Source: Halopseudomonas salina (GTDB lineage: Bacteria > Pseudomonadota > Gammaproteobacteria > Pseudomonadales > Pseudomonadaceae). From it: a stretch of DNA of 64,000 nucleotides. The DNA is taken from the NCBI RefSeq assembly GCF_008641105.1, contig NZ_VTTI01000014.1, positions 12,053 to 76,052 of the forward strand. The letters run 5' to 3'. Below, piece after piece: positions 48,502 through 58,337 of the stretch (positions are counted from its first letter, which is position 1; each line of letters begins with the position of its first letter). Under the pieces are notes generated by a model, which ran no database searches, was not told the DNA's origin, and saw only the letters and a list, made by a program, of their open reading frames with translations. The position numbers and the translations under genes were made by a program.

Positions 48502-50697
48502 ATGCATTCAAAACAAAAAAACGCGTCACCGCCGGAGATAGATGCTGCGGACCTTGCCGAGCGTCTGAGGTTTATTCAATGGTCTCAGGAAGATCAGGTG
48601 CGCCTCAATGGGTGGCAGAACAGCGCTGGAACATTGATTGAAAATGCGGTTCTGAAGCTGTATGGACATCTGGGGCAGTTCGCTGTGCCTGCCGGCATAC
48701 TCCGAGACGAGGCAACAGTGACTCGTTTGAAGGAGCGACAGCAGGAGTATTACCAGCAGCTGTTTCGCGGCAGGATCGATGGGGATTATCTGAAAGATCG
48801 CTCACTGATCGGCCAGGTGCACGAACAGCTGGGTGTTGATCTGCAATGGTATCTTGGCAGTTACAGGTTTTGTCTGAGCGAGATGCTGGAGGGAATGGTA
48901 GCTGCTGACAGAGCTGATGGTCGTTGGGCGCTGGAATCCTTTCAGAGTCTGTTGAAAATCGTTTTTTTCGATATCACTCTTGCAGCCGAAGCCTATCTGG
49001 CGGCAACAACCAGGGCCTTGGCCGCCAGCGAAAGCCGATTCAGTCACGCCCTGCGAGGTGCCAATGATGGTATCTGGGAGTGGGATCTGGAGACCGACAG
49101 GCTGTATGTGTCTGACTGGTGGGCCGGCATGCTCGGCTTTACGGTAGCGGCTATAGGTCAACAGTCAGCGGGGTGGTTTGACCTGGTTCATGGGGATGAT
49201 CTGGATGGGCTGCGCCAGGCAATCGACACTCACCTTGAGGGTGGTACACCTTCACTTTATTGCGAATACCGTATACGAACGGCAAGGGATGGCTTGCGCT
49301 GGGTCCTGGTCAGAGGGGTGGTCGAGAGTGACCACCAGGGCCGGCGACGTCTGGCCGGCTCGCAAACGGATATCAGTCGGCAACGCCGCAACCAGAAGCA
49401 ACTCGAACATGCTGCCAAGCACGACCAGTTGACTGGTCTGCTCAATCGAAGGCGCTTCAACAGTTATCTTGAGGAGCTGTTGTTGCGACAGGGTCGTCCT
49501 GGGGCTCGCTATGCGGCACTCCTGTTCATTGATCTGGATCGCTTCAAACTAATCAATGATAGCCTCGGTCATGCCGCTGGCGACAAGGTGCTCAGGCACG
49601 TAGCAAAAAGATTGCAGGACTGTGTACGCACAGGAGACCGTCTTGCCCGTTTCGGTGGTGACGAGTTTGTCGTGCTTCTGGATGATCTGGCTGTGCCAGG
49701 GGATGCCGAAGTTATTGCCCGCAAAATACTGACCTCGCTCCGTGAGCCGCTGCGTTTTGGCGACCGCTATCTGGTGGTCAGCGCCAGTATTGGCATTACC
49801 GTGCTAGGTCCTGAGCAGAGTCCCGAGCATGCCCTGCAGGCGGCTGATCTTGCGCTATATCGCGCCAAGGAAACCGGCAAGGCTCGTTATCATCTGTTCG
49901 ATCAGAGTATGCAGGACGAGGTCCGCAATCGTTTGCGCCTGGAGACGGATGCGCTGCAAGCACTGCAGGGTAATGAGTTCAGTCTGGTCTATCAGCCTGT
50001 GCTGGATCTGTTGTCGCCCGGTGGCTGTCCGCCGGTGGCTGTGGAGGCCCTGTTACGCTGGTGCCATGATGGCGAGCCTGTTTCACCGGTCAGCTTTATT
50101 CCCGTGCTTGAGGAGTCCGGCGAGATTATTCCTGTGGGTTACTGGGTACTTGAGCAGGCGTGTCAGCAAACCGTGCACTGGCAGAACAATGGAGCGCCGC
50201 ACCTGCGTTGTTCGGTGAACCTCTCGGGTTTGCAGCTCAGGGAAGCAGACTTCAGCCTCAGGGTCCGGGAAATTCTGGACCTTACGGGGTTGCCATCAAC
50301 ATCTCTGGTGCTGGAAATCACCGAGAGCCTGCTGGTGGATGCCGAGGGTCATAGTGTGTCCAGTCTGCGAGAACTGGCGGCCATGGGCGTGCGGATAGCC
50401 CTTGATGATTTTGGTACGGGTTTCTGCTCCCTGGGTTATCTGAACCGCTTTCCGATTCACATCATCAAGCTTGATCGCAGCTTTCTGGTCGAGGCCCACG
50501 ACAATCCCACCCAGCAAGCCATCTGCCGAGCGATCATCAGCCTGAGTGCTACCCTGGGGCTGGACGTGGTGGCCGAGGGAATAGAAACACTCGAGCAGGT
50601 GGATTTTCTGCTCGCCGAGAATTGCCGATTCGGGCAAGGCTTTCTGCTGTCGCATCCATTGAGCGTAGCGGATATGAACCTGATGCTGAGTCGTTGA
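48502..50697 (+). CDS. Globin-coupled PAS-GGDEF-EAL protein (c-di-GMP turnover)
   Basis: Haem-based sensor of 731 residues. An N-terminal sensor globin (about 20-165) has proximal His107 in SLIGQVHEQLGVDLQWYLGSYRF. A PAS domain follows (about 185-290; DGIWEWDLETDRLYVSDWW). The GGDEF domain (about 305-465) has an intact RFGGDEFVVL and the inhibitory I-site RTGD five residues earlier. The EAL domain (about 485-728) has AVEALLRWC, DDFGTGFCSLGYL, IKLDRSFLVEA and AEGIETLEQ. Both enzymatic domains look active. O2 or NO is the likely input. I chose the ATG at 48502, which has GGGAG 8 bases before it; ATGs at 48487 and 48451 are also in frame. Confidence 0.93.
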   Translation: MHSKQKNASPPEIDAADLAERLRFIQWSQEDQVRLNGWQNSAGTLIENAVLKLYGHLGQFAVPAGILRDEATVTRLKERQQEYYQQLFRGRIDGDYLKDRSLIGQVHEQLGVDLQWYLGSYRFCLSEMLEGMVAADRADGRWALESFQSLLKIVFFDITLAAEAYLAATTRALAASESRFSHALRGANDGIWEWDLETDRLYVSDWWAGMLGFTVAAIGQQSAGWFDLVHGDDLDGLRQAIDTHLEGGTPSLYCEYRIRTARDGLRWVLVRGVVESDHQGRRRLAGSQTDISRQRRNQKQLEHAAKHDQLTGLLNRRRFNSYLEELLLRQGRPGARYAALLFIDLDRFKLINDSLGHAAGDKVLRHVAKRLQDCVRTGDRLARFGGDEFVVLLDDLAVPGDAEVIARKILTSLREPLRFGDRYLVVSASIGITVLGPEQSPEHALQAADLALYRAKETGKARYHLFDQSMQDEVRNRLRLETDALQALQGNEFSLVYQPVLDLLSPGGCPPVAVEALLRWCHDGEPVSPVSFIPVLEESGEIIPVGYWVLEQACQQTVHWQNNGAPHLRCSVNLSGLQLREADFSLRVREILDLTGLPSTSLVLEITESLLVDAEGHSVSSLRELAAMGVRIALDDFGTGFCSLGYLNRFPIHIIKLDRSFLVEAHDNPTQQAICRAIISLSATLGLDVVAEGIETLEQVDFLLAENCRFGQGFLLSHPLSVADMNLMLSR

Positions 50698-50725
50698 TCC
50701 GCAGCACAGAACCAGCGAACAATGC

Positions 50726-51448
50726 CTAGATGTCGCCCCACAGGTACTGGGCAAGCGTGAGCGCTGTGACCGGCGCCGTCTCGGTGCGCAACACACGCGG
50801 GCCAAAACGGGCGGGTTTGAAGCCGCTTTTCTGTGCGCGCTCGATTTCCTCGCGGCTCAGACCGCCTTCGGGGCCAATCAGCAGGGCGAGTTCGTCTGGG
50901 CGTTGCAGGCTTTCAAGGCTTTGCTCGGTGCGGTGGTGCAATACCAGTTTGAGGTCCGCCTGAAGGTCATCGAGCCAGACGTCCAGAGAGGTCGGCGGGT
51001 GCACTTTTGGTACCACGCTGCGCCCGCATTGCTCACAAGCGCTGACCGCAATCTGCTGCCAGTGTGCCTGCCGCTTGTCGGCCCGCTCACCCTGCAGTTT
51101 TACTTCGCAGCGCTCCGTAAAGAGCGGTGTTATCTGATTCGCTCCCAGCTCAACGGCTTTCTGAATCGCCCAGTCCATCCGTTCACCGCGGGACATTGCC
51201 TGGCCCAGGTGGACCTTCAACGCAGACTCCGGTAGGCCCGGTATTGCTGGATCCAGGCGTACGGTAACCTGCTTTTTGGCTACCTCGATAACCTCGCCTG
51301 GCCACTCCTGTCCGGAACCGTTGAACACCTGAATAGCGGCGCCGGGCGCCAGACGCAGTACCCGGCCGATGTAATGTGCCAGGTCACCGTCGAGCTGGTG
51401 CTCGCCGGCGTCCATGGGCGCATCAAGGTGAAAGCGTGAGACCCGCAT
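50726..51448 (-). CDS. rsmE: 16S rRNA (uracil1498-N3)-methyltransferase
   Basis: SPOUT-class RNA methyltransferase (240 residues) modifying U1498 of 16S rRNA. The N-terminal PUA-like domain (MRVSRFHLDAPMDAGEHQLDGDLAHYIGRVLRL) precedes the knotted domain with AMSRGERMDWAIQKAVELGANQITPLFTERCEV and the SAM-binding LALLIGPEGGLSREEIE plus LGPRVLRTETA-type end (here FGPRVLRTETAPVTAL). It starts 2 bases after the bioA stop, so the two are co-transcribed. Confidence 0.96.
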   Translation of the reverse strand: MRVSRFHLDAPMDAGEHQLDGDLAHYIGRVLRLAPGAAIQVFNGSGQEWPGEVIEVAKKQVTVRLDPAIPGLPESALKVHLGQAMSRGERMDWAIQKAVELGANQITPLFTERCEVKLQGERADKRQAHWQQIAVSACEQCGRSVVPKVHPPTSLDVWLDDLQADLKLVLHHRTEQSLESLQRPDELALLIGPEGGLSREEIERAQKSGFKPARFGPRVLRTETAPVTALTLAQYLWGDI

Positions 51449-51450
51449 TA

Positions 51451-52803
51451 TCAGTCCCGTGTGGCCAGCTGGATGCCTTCATAGGCGACACTGGCCAGGT
51501 GATCGATCTGGTCAGGTGTGATCACGTAGGGTGGCATGAAGTACACCACGCTGCCCAGCGGACGCAGTAGTGCTTCATGCTTGAGGGCGTGCTCATACAC
51601 GCGGATGCCGCGACGCTCTTGCCAGGGATACGGCGTTCGGTTTGCCTTGTTTTGCACCATCTCGATAGCCAGCACCATTCCCGTCTGGCGCACTTCCGCT
51701 ACATGCGGATGATCCGCGAAATGGGCGGTGGCGCGGGTCATATGCGCCGCGAGCGACTTGTTGGCCTCGATCACATTGTTCTGTTCGAACAGATCCAGTG
51801 TCGCCAGTGCTGCAGCGCAGGCGAGCGGGTTGCCGGTGTAACTGTGCGAATGCAGGAACGCGCGCATGGTTACGTAGTCGTCGTAGAAGGCCTCATACAT
51901 TTTGTCAGTAGTCATGCACACGGCCATTGGCAGGTAGCCAGCAGTAAGGGCCTTGGACAGACAGAGAAAGTCAGGGCTGATGTCAGCCTGTTCGCAGGCA
52001 AACAAGCTCCCGGTACGACCAAAACCGACAGCAATTTCGTCGTGGATAAGGTGCACGTCATAGCGGTCACAGGCCTCCCGCAGGAGCTTCAGATACACCG
52101 GGTGGTACATGCGCATCCCGCCGGCACACTGGATAAGCGGCTCTATGATAACCGCGGCAACTTCTTCGTGGTTTTCTTCCAGCGCGCGTTCCATATGCTC
52201 GAACATCTTGCGGCTGTGTTCCTCCCAGCTGGCGCCTTCTTCACGGTCGTAGCAGTCTGGCGACGGGACGGTAATTACCTCCATCAGAAGGGGCTGATAG
52301 GTTTCCTTGTACAACGCTACATCGCCCACAGCCAGGGCTGCCAGGGTTTCGCCGTGATAGCTGTTGGAGAGGGTAATAAAGCGTTTCTTCCGAGGTTTCC
52401 CGGTATTGAGCCAATAGTGAAAGCTCATCTTCAGGGCGACCTCGATACAGGAGGAACCGTTGTCAGCGTAAAAGCAACGGGTCAGCGGTGCTGGCGTGAT
52501 ATCCACCAGGCGTTCGGACAGTTCGATGATGGGTTGATGGCTGAAGCCGGCGAGAATCACATGCTCCAGGCTGTCGAGCTGATCCTTTATCCGTTGATTG
52601 ATATGCGGGTTGGCATGGCCGAAAATATTGACCCACCAGGAGCTGACTGCATCGAGATAGCGATTGCCTTCGAAGTCGTGAAGCCATACGCCCTCGCCAC
52701 GCTGAATCGGAATGACCGGCATGTGCTCATGATCTTTCATCTGGGTGCATGGGTGCCAGAGCACTGACAGATCACGCTGCATCCACTGATTGTTCAAGCC
52801 CAT
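51451..52803 (-). CDS. bioA: Adenosylmethionine-8-amino-7-oxononanoate aminotransferase
   Basis: PLP-dependent aminotransferase of biotin synthesis (450 residues): KAPA to DAPA with SAM as amino donor. Key segments are LWHPCTQMKDHEHMPVI, SSWWVNIFGHANPHIN, FYADNGSSCIEVALKMSFHYW, HDEIAVGFGRTGSLFACEQADISPDF and the PLP-lysine in LCLSKALTAGYLPMAVCMTT. The ATG at 52803 (MGLNNQWMQRDLSVLW) has a GAGGCG site; eleven upstream codons are open but atypical. No BirA operator is visible. Confidence 0.96.
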   Translation of the reverse strand: MGLNNQWMQRDLSVLWHPCTQMKDHEHMPVIPIQRGEGVWLHDFEGNRYLDAVSSWWVNIFGHANPHINQRIKDQLDSLEHVILAGFSHQPIIELSERLVDITPAPLTRCFYADNGSSCIEVALKMSFHYWLNTGKPRKKRFITLSNSYHGETLAALAVGDVALYKETYQPLLMEVITVPSPDCYDREEGASWEEHSRKMFEHMERALEENHEEVAAVIIEPLIQCAGGMRMYHPVYLKLLREACDRYDVHLIHDEIAVGFGRTGSLFACEQADISPDFLCLSKALTAGYLPMAVCMTTDKMYEAFYDDYVTMRAFLHSHSYTGNPLACAAALATLDLFEQNNVIEANKSLAAHMTRATAHFADHPHVAEVRQTGMVLAIEMVQNKANRTPYPWQERRGIRVYEHALKHEALLRPLGSVVYFMPPYVITPDQIDHLASVAYEGIQLATRD

Positions 52804-52868
52804 AGTCGCCTCGCCGAAATTGGAATTAGGCGACAATTGTACCTCAGCCGGTTCGGGCCTGCAGTGTC

Positions 52869-53513
52869 TCAGCGCGTGTTAAAAACCACCATCGTCTTGC
52901 CTTTCACGTTGATCAGGCCCTGTTCCTCAAGTGTCTTGAGCACTCGGCCGACCATTTCCCGCGAGCAACCGACAATCCGCCCCAGTTCCTGGCGGGTAAC
53001 CTTTATCTGCATGCCGTCAGGGTGCGTCATGGCGTCCGGTTGGCGGCACAGGTCAAGCAATGTGCGGGCAACCCGGCCGGTCACGTCAAGAAAGGCCAGA
53101 TCCCCTACCTTGCGAGTCGTGTTGCGCAGGCGTTCCGCCATCTGCCGACCTACCGCATAGAACAGATCCGGATCCTGCTGGCTCAGCTCGCGAAACTTGG
53201 TATAGCTGACCTCGGCCACTTCGCACTCGCTTTTGGCTCGCACGCAGGCGCTGCGATCTTGCTGCGGCGTGACATCATCGAAGAGTCCCATTTCACCAAA
53301 GAAATCGCCCTGGTTCAGGTAGGCAATTATCATTTCCCGACCCTGCTCATCCTCGATAAGAATGGTGACGCTGCCCTTGAGGATATAGAACAGGCTGTCG
53401 GAATGATCTCCCGCGTGAAGGATGGTGCTGCGGGCGTTGAAAGTGCGCAAATGACAATGTGCCAGATAGCTGTCGAGGTTCTTGATGCGGGGCGTCAGGG
53501 CGTTTACGACCAT
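52869..53513 (-). CDS. vfr: cAMP-responsive global regulator Vfr
   Basis: Crp-family regulator (214 residues, exactly the length of P. aeruginosa Vfr). The cyclic-nucleotide domain (about 15-120) has [34 protein letters not shown] and [18 protein letters not shown]. The dimer helix follows, then the helix-turn-helix (about 165-195) [28 protein letters not shown]. Near-complete agreement with remembered Vfr in [22 protein letters not shown]. The ATG at 53513 matches Vfr's start; the open frame upstream is not conserved. It controls virulence, motility and carbon genes in Pseudomonas. Confidence 0.96.
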   Translation of the reverse strand: MVVNALTPRIKNLDSYLAHCHLRTFNARSTILHAGDHSDSLFYILKGSVTILIEDEQGREMIIAYLNQGDFFGEMGLFDDVTPQQDRSACVRAKSECEVAEVSYTKFRELSQQDPDLFYAVGRQMAERLRNTTRKVGDLAFLDVTGRVARTLLDLCRQPDAMTHPDGMQIKVTRQELGRIVGCSREMVGRVLKTLEEQGLINVKGKTMVVFNTR

Positions 53514-53680
53514 GTAGTTATCCTGTCGAGCAGTTCGATGTTGCCGGAGCAATCGTGGGCGCCTCAAATCGAGACCAAACTTGATTATGTCCAATTTTTG
53601 CGATGATGACCAGTCCAGGTCTTCGCAGTCTGAGCCTGTGCTATTCTGCACGGCCTCAGACTGACCTGCCGGAGATGTAG

Positions 53681-54103
53681 ATGAAAGCGCAAATCAAGTG
53701 GGTGGACGGTGCCATGTTTCTCGGTGAGTCCGGTAGCGGCCACACGATCGTGATGGATGGCCCACCGGATGCGGGTGGGCGGAACATGGGTGTGCGTCCA
53801 ATGGAGACGGTGCTGATCGGTCTGGGCGGGTGCGCCAGTTATGATGTGGTGAGTATTTTGAAAAAATCACGCCAGGATATCCGCGACGTACAGGTGTCAC
53901 TCGATGCCGAACGCGCAGAGACCGAGCCCAAGGTCTTCACGCGTATCCACGTTCATTTTGTAGTGACTGGCAAACAGTTGAAGGAAGCCCAGGTGAAGCG
54001 CGCGGTGGAGCTGTCTGCGGAGAAATACTGCTCGGCGTCGATCATGCTTGGTCGGGCAGGGGTGGAGATCACCCATGGCTATGAAATCGTGGAAATAGAC
54101 TGA
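53681..54103 (+). CDS. OsmC family peroxiredoxin-like protein
   Basis: OsmC/YhfA-like protein of 140 residues, probably a thiol-dependent hydroperoxide reductase. The first conserved Cys is in [23 protein letters not shown] and the second in [11 protein letters not shown], the spacing of the active pair. It diverges from vfr as in P. aeruginosa. It ends 41 bases before the convergent coq7, with a hairpin between them. Confidence 0.92.
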   Translation: MKAQIKWVDGAMFLGESGSGHTIVMDGPPDAGGRNMGVRPMETVLIGLGGCASYDVVSILKKSRQDIRDVQVSLDAERAETEPKVFTRIHVHFVVTGKQLKEAQVKRAVELSAEKYCSASIMLGRAGVEITHGYEIVEID

Positions 54104-54108
54104 CCATC

Positions 54109-54129
54109 GGGCCCGCTTTCAACGGGCCC
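54109..54129. terminator. Convergent hairpin between osmC-like gene and coq7
   Basis: GGGCCCG and CGGGCCC pair perfectly around CTTTCAA. It lies between two convergent stops (54103 and 54144). There is no T run, so termination on either strand may be partial. Confidence 0.55.
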
Positions 54130-54143
54130 CATTGCGCAGCATT

Positions 54144-54791
54144 TCAGATTTTATAGGTTGCCTTGGTCATGAAGCCCGAAAGCAGGGTCATTGCGGCCTT
54201 CACTGGTTCGGGAAAGATCATGCCGCCGGCTTCGAGCGCCTGGGCCCCGTGCTCGATCTCGTCGATGCGCATCTGCTCGAGAATGGCCCGCGATTTTATG
54301 TCTTCCTCTGGCAACTGGGCCAGGTGGTCATCGAGATGCCGTTCGACCAGCTGTTCGGTTGCGGCCACAAAGCCCAGGCTTATGCGATCACTGATCAGCC
54401 CTGCCGCGGCACCCATGCCGAAGGACAGGCCGTAAAACAACGGGTTCAGCAAGCTCGGCTGACTTTTCAACTCGCGCAACCGTTGTTCGCACCAGGCCAG
54501 GTGGTCAATCTCCTCGGCCGCCGCATGTTCCATTTTGGCCCGCACATCGGGGAGTTTGGCTGTCAATGCCTGCCCCTGGTACAGCGCCTGGGCGCAGACT
54601 TCGCCAGTATGGTTGATGCGCATCAGGCCGGCTATGTGCTGACGTTCATGTTCGTCCATCGGCACGTTGGGCATGTGTTGCGACGGTGAAGGCCTGTTTG
54701 CCTGGGCTGCGCCCGGCACCAACGTCCGCAGTGACTGGTCAGCCTGGGTGAGCAAGCGATCCAGGGTGCTGTATCGACGGGGTGTATTCAT
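54144..54791 (-). CDS. coq7: 2-octaprenyl-3-methyl-6-methoxy-1,4-benzoquinol hydroxylase, Coq7 type
   Basis: Di-iron monooxygenase of ubiquinone synthesis (215 residues). Iron ligands are visible: Glu in [16 protein letters not shown], ExxH in [17 protein letters not shown], Glu in [16 protein letters not shown] and ExxH in [17 protein letters not shown]. Oxygen-dependent C6 hydroxylation is the known reaction. The ATG at 54791 ([14 protein letters not shown]) matches pseudomonad Coq7 and has an AGGAGC site; the upstream extension is not family-like. Confidence 0.96.
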   Translation of the reverse strand: MNTPRRYSTLDRLLTQADQSLRTLVPGAAQANRPSPSQHMPNVPMDEHERQHIAGLMRINHTGEVCAQALYQGQALTAKLPDVRAKMEHAAAEEIDHLAWCEQRLRELKSQPSLLNPLFYGLSFGMGAAAGLISDRISLGFVAATEQLVERHLDDHLAQLPEEDIKSRAILEQMRIDEIEHGAQALEAGGMIFPEPVKAAMTLLSGFMTKATYKI

Positions 54792-54852
54792 TGGATTGCT
54801 CCTGGGCAGGAAATGGGTAACGGGCGCCACAGAGGTGCCAGACTGCACTGGA

Positions 54853-55191
54853 TCAACCTGGAGGCCAGGTCATCTGGCGCTTGCCCAGCACGTGCAGATG
54901 AATGTGGTAGACCGTTTGACCACCATCCTGGTTGCAATTGAATACAGTCCGAAAACCATTGTCGCAACCCTGTTCGGCAGCTACCTGTTGGGCAATGAAA
55001 ATCATATGGCCAACCAGTGCCCGGTCGTCTGTGGTCAAGTCGCTGATGCAGGCGATGTGTCGTTTGGGAATAACCAGAAAATGCACAGGCGCCTGGGGGT
55101 TGATGTCATTGAAGGCGATGACCTGATCATCCTCGTAAATCTTGCTGGCAGGGATCTTGCCCTCAACGATCTTGCAGAACAGACAGTCCAT
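54853..55191 (-). CDS. HIT family nucleotide hydrolase (HinT-like)
   Basis: Histidine-triad protein of 112 residues. The start [46 protein letters not shown] is typical, and the HIT motif is [18 protein letters not shown], with the nucleophilic middle histidine. HinT enzymes hydrolyse aminoacyl-AMP and phosphoramidates. It is upstream of coq7 on the same strand and divergent from the AAA gene. Confidence 0.95.
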   Translation of the reverse strand: MDCLFCKIVEGKIPASKIYEDDQVIAFNDINPQAPVHFLVIPKRHIACISDLTTDDRALVGHMIFIAQQVAAEQGCDNGFRTVFNCNQDGGQTVYHIHLHVLGKRQMTWPPG

Positions 55192-55284
55192 GCGCTACTC
55201 CTTGGCTGGTCTTTAAAGTGCTTCCAGTGTAACCATCTGGCGCTAGAATGGCATCACATCGAAGTGCTGCAAAAGGATTCGCCA

Positions 55285-56763
55285 GTGAAAAACGATATCC
55301 ATGATCTGGGTCTGCTGCTCGACAGCCGCGTCAAGCTGATCATCACTGAAAGCTGGGAAGAGCAGCGCGTGCTGGAAACCATGGCGGCGTTAGCGGTGAA
55401 GCGGGCGCGTACCTGGTTTACCTGGGACCATGTTGACGGTCTGCAACGCCTTGGTTTTGGCGAAGAAATCGAGGATGCAGACACCTGTGATCCCGAGAAG
55501 GCATTGCAATGCGTGCGCAGGGACAGCCAGCAATCCATCTACGTGTTCTGCGACCTGCACCCGTTTCTCGAGAACCCCAAAGTTGTGCGGCTGCTCAAGC
55601 TCGTCGCAATGAATGCAGACCCGCATGCTCCGACCATCATGTTGGTCAGTCACCAGATCAAGCTGGCACCGGAGTTGAGCAGGCTGGCGGCTCGCGTGGA
55701 GCTGAGCATGCCCTCTGATGAGCAGTTGTCCGCCATCATCCGCGAGGAGGCAGCAGTTTGGACGGAACAAAACAAGGGTCTCAAGGTACGTACCGACAGC
55801 CGCACGCTTGAGCAGGTAGTGCGCAATCTGCGCGGCACTACCCATGAGGAGGCGCGGCGATTGGCTCGCAAACTGATTGCTGATGACGGCGCCATTACTC
55901 AGGAGGATGTGCCGGCGTTGAACAAGGCCAAATTCAGCCTGCTGGATATGCAGGGCGTATTGAGCTTCGAGCAGAATACCGCCCATTTCGCCGAGGTGGG
56001 CGGCTTGCATCACTTCAAGCGCTGGCTGATGGAGCGCCAGGCTGCATTCCTTGGCGCCGGACAGATAGAAGATGCACCGAGGGGCGTGATGCTGGTCGGA
56101 GTGCAGGGGGCGGGCAAGAGTCTTGCTGCAAAGGCGGTTGCCGGCGTTTGGGGGCTGCCGCTGTTACGTCTGGATTTCGCTGCGCTGTACAACAAGTACA
56201 TAGGCGAAACCGAGAAGAATCTGCGTGAAGCATTGCAAATGGCTGACTGCATGGAGCCTTGCGTGCTCTGGATTGACGAGATCGAAAAAGGTCTGGCGCC
56301 TGACAGTGGCGACCAGGGCGTATCCCGCCGATTGCTGGGGACCCTGCTGACCTGGATGTCGGAACGCAATACCCGGGTATTTCTCGTGGCTACAGCCAAT
56401 GACGTGAGCCAGCTTCCGCCGGAATTGATTCGCAAGGGGCGTCTGGATGAGCTGTTCTTCATTGATCTGCCAGACAGCAGCGTCCGAGAAGACATTTTGC
56501 GTATCCATTTGCAGAAACGCGGCCTGAGTATCGAGGGTTTTGATGTGCCCGCGCTGTCACTGGCATGTGACGGTTTTTCCGGGGCAGAGATCGAGCAAGC
56601 CGTTGTTGCAGCGGTATACGCTGCTTCGGCACGCGGGCAGAGCGTCACCGATGCTCACTTGCAGGGTGCGATGTCGCAGACATCGCCCCTCTCGGTAGTC
56701 ATGGCAGAACGCTTGCAGGCTTTGCGGGCGTGGGGTAGAGACCGTGCAGTGATGGCAGGTTAG
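55285..56763 (+). CDS. Ycf46-like AAA family ATPase
   Basis: AAA ATPase of 492 residues of the Ycf46 type. The N-terminal region (about 1-225) lacks a P-loop but has an ATPase-like fold pattern (FCDLHPFLENPKVVRLLKLVA). The AAA core (about 245-440) has Walker A GVQGAGKSLAAKAVAG, Walker B CVLWIDEIEKGL, sensor 1 VATANDVSQLP and the arginine-finger region ELIRKGRLDELFFID. The lid helix domain ends the protein. The GTG start at 55285 has AGGA 8 bases before it; the long frame upstream runs antisense through the HIT gene and is not coding. The substrate is unknown. It ends overlapping hemJ by 4 bases. Confidence 0.88.
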   Translation: MKNDIHDLGLLLDSRVKLIITESWEEQRVLETMAALAVKRARTWFTWDHVDGLQRLGFGEEIEDADTCDPEKALQCVRRDSQQSIYVFCDLHPFLENPKVVRLLKLVAMNADPHAPTIMLVSHQIKLAPELSRLAARVELSMPSDEQLSAIIREEAAVWTEQNKGLKVRTDSRTLEQVVRNLRGTTHEEARRLARKLIADDGAITQEDVPALNKAKFSLLDMQGVLSFEQNTAHFAEVGGLHHFKRWLMERQAAFLGAGQIEDAPRGVMLVGVQGAGKSLAAKAVAGVWGLPLLRLDFAALYNKYIGETEKNLREALQMADCMEPCVLWIDEIEKGLAPDSGDQGVSRRLLGTLLTWMSERNTRVFLVATANDVSQLPPELIRKGRLDELFFIDLPDSSVREDILRIHLQKRGLSIEGFDVPALSLACDGFSGAEIEQAVVAAVYAASARGQSVTDAHLQGAMSQTSPLSVVMAERLQALRAWGRDRAVMAG

Positions 56764-57182
56764 AAGGGCTTGACCACCACCAGAATGACCACTAGGACCA
56801 GGACCAGTACCGGAGCCTCGTTGAACCACCGGTAAAACACATGGGAGCGTGTGTTGCGATCGGTAGCAAACTGCTTGAGCATCGCGGCGCAGGTGAAATG
56901 ATAGATCAGCAGCGCAACAACCAGGGTCAATTTGGCATGCAGCCAGCCCTGACTGAGCCACGCCGGAGCGAGCACCACCAGCCAGATCCCCAGTGCGATA
57001 GTCACGATCATGGAAGGCACCATGATGCCGCGATACAGCTTGCGCTCCATGATCTTGAAGCGTTCCTTGCTGACCCCGTCTTCGCTCTGGGCGTGATAGA
57101 CGAACAGGCGCGGTAAATAGAAGAGGCCGGCGAACCAGGTCACGACGGCAATGATATGAAAGGCTTTGATCCACAGATACAC
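56760..57182 (-). CDS. hemJ: Protoporphyrinogen oxidase HemJ
   Basis: Membrane protein of haem synthesis (140 residues) oxidising protoporphyrinogen IX. Four helices are visible, with HemJ signatures YLWIKAFHIIAVVTWFAGLFYLPRLFVYH (conserved His and Arg), RKLYRGIMVPSMIVTIALGIWL and WLHAKLTLVVALLIYHF. I prefer the GTG at 57182 because AGAGGA lies 6 bases upstream and the family starts at YLWIKAFH; an ATG eight codons earlier (57206) is the alternative. It is convergent with the AAA gene. Confidence 0.92.
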   Translation of the reverse strand: MYLWIKAFHIIAVVTWFAGLFYLPRLFVYHAQSEDGVSKERFKIMERKLYRGIMVPSMIVTIALGIWLVVLAPAWLSQGWLHAKLTLVVALLIYHFTCAAMLKQFATDRNTRSHVFYRWFNEAPVLVLVLVVILVVVKPF

Positions 57183-57302
57183 ACTGCAGTCCTCTTGAAT
57201 GATCAAGGTGCCTCTGAGTGAGGCAGTGAGTGCTGGTAATTTGCGCCAGCGCTTTTATGATAGGGGGTTATCAATCATGTTCAAACGATTCAGGAAGTAA
57301 AG

Positions 57303-58337
57303 ATGATCAAGATCGGCATAGTAGGTGGAACCGGCTATACAGGTGTGGAGCTGCTCAGGCTCCTGGCCCAGCATCCCCAGGCTCATGTCGAGGTGATTAC
57401 TTCCCGATCGGAAACCGGTGTGCGCGTGGTGGATATGTATCCCAACCTGCGCGGGCACTACGACAAGCTGTGTTTCAGTGTGCCGGACAATGAGTCATTG
57501 GGACGCTGCGATGTGGTCTTCTTTGCCACCCCCCACGGCGTGGCCCACGCCATGGCGGCGGAGTTGCTGGCAGCAGGCACGCGGATCATTGATCTATCAG
57601 CTGATTTCCGCCTGCGTGATGCTGCCGAGTGGAGCCAATGGTATGGCCAGCCACACGGTGCTCCCGAATTACTCGACCAGGCTGTTTACGGCCTGCCCGA
57701 AGTCAATCGAGACGCTGTACGAAGTGCCCGATTGATAGCAGTGCCGGGCTGCTACCCGACCGCAGTACAACTGGGGCTGCTGCCGTTGCTCGAGGCAGGA
57801 CTTGCTGATAACGAGCGTATTATTGCCGACTGCAAATCCGGCGTCAGTGGCGCTGGCCGTGGGGCCAGCGTCGGCTCGCTTTTTTGTGAATCCACGGAGA
57901 GCATGAAGGCGTACGGCGTCGCGGGTCACCGCCACCTGCCAGAGATTCGCCAAGGCTTGCAGGCTGCAGCCGGAGGCCCTGTGGGTCTGACCTTTGTGCC
58001 CCATCTCACGCCGATGATCAGGGGGATACACGCTACCCTGCACGTGTCCGTAAAAGATCATTCGATTGATCTGCAGGCGCTGTTTGAGAAGCGCTATGAA
58101 AGTGAGCCCTTCGTTGATGTGATGCCTGCCGGAAGCCATCCGGAAACGCGCAGTGTTCGAGGTGCCAATATCTGCCGATTGGCAGTCCATCGGCCCCAGT
58201 CCGGTGATCAGGTAGTCATTTTGTCGGTTATCGACAACCTGGTGAAAGGCGCCTCGGGGCAGGCGGTGCAGAACATGAACATTGCCTTCGGACTCGATGA
58301 GAAAACAGGACTCTCCCATCCGGCGCTCATGCCCTGA
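57303..58337 (+). CDS. argC: N-acetyl-gamma-glutamyl-phosphate reductase
   Basis: Third step of arginine synthesis (344 residues), NADPH-dependent. The nucleotide loop [21 protein letters not shown] is at the N-terminus, the catalytic Cys in [19 protein letters not shown] at about residue 150, and the His in [12 protein letters not shown] at about 210. The stop overlaps the start of the next gene by one base, so argC leads a run argC-DUF6776-bactofilin-erpA. Confidence 0.97.
   Translation: MIKIGIVGGTGYTGVELLRLLAQHPQAHVEVITSRSETGVRVVDMYPNLRGHYDKLCFSVPDNESLGRCDVVFFATPHGVAHAMAAELLAAGTRIIDLSADFRLRDAAEWSQWYGQPHGAPELLDQAVYGLPEVNRDAVRSARLIAVPGCYPTAVQLGLLPLLEAGLADNERIIADCKSGVSGAGRGASVGSLFCESTESMKAYGVAGHRHLPEIRQGLQAAAGGPVGLTFVPHLTPMIRGIHATLHVSVKDHSIDLQALFEKRYESEPFVDVMPAGSHPETRSVRGANICRLAVHRPQSGDQVVILSVIDNLVKGASGQAVQNMNIAFGLDEKTGLSHPALMP

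Noticed and set aside
54667..55284. Long N-terminal extension of the AAA ATPase frame
   Set aside because: It runs antisense through the HIT gene, is not AAA-like, and a good GTG with ribosome binding site starts the true protein at 55285.
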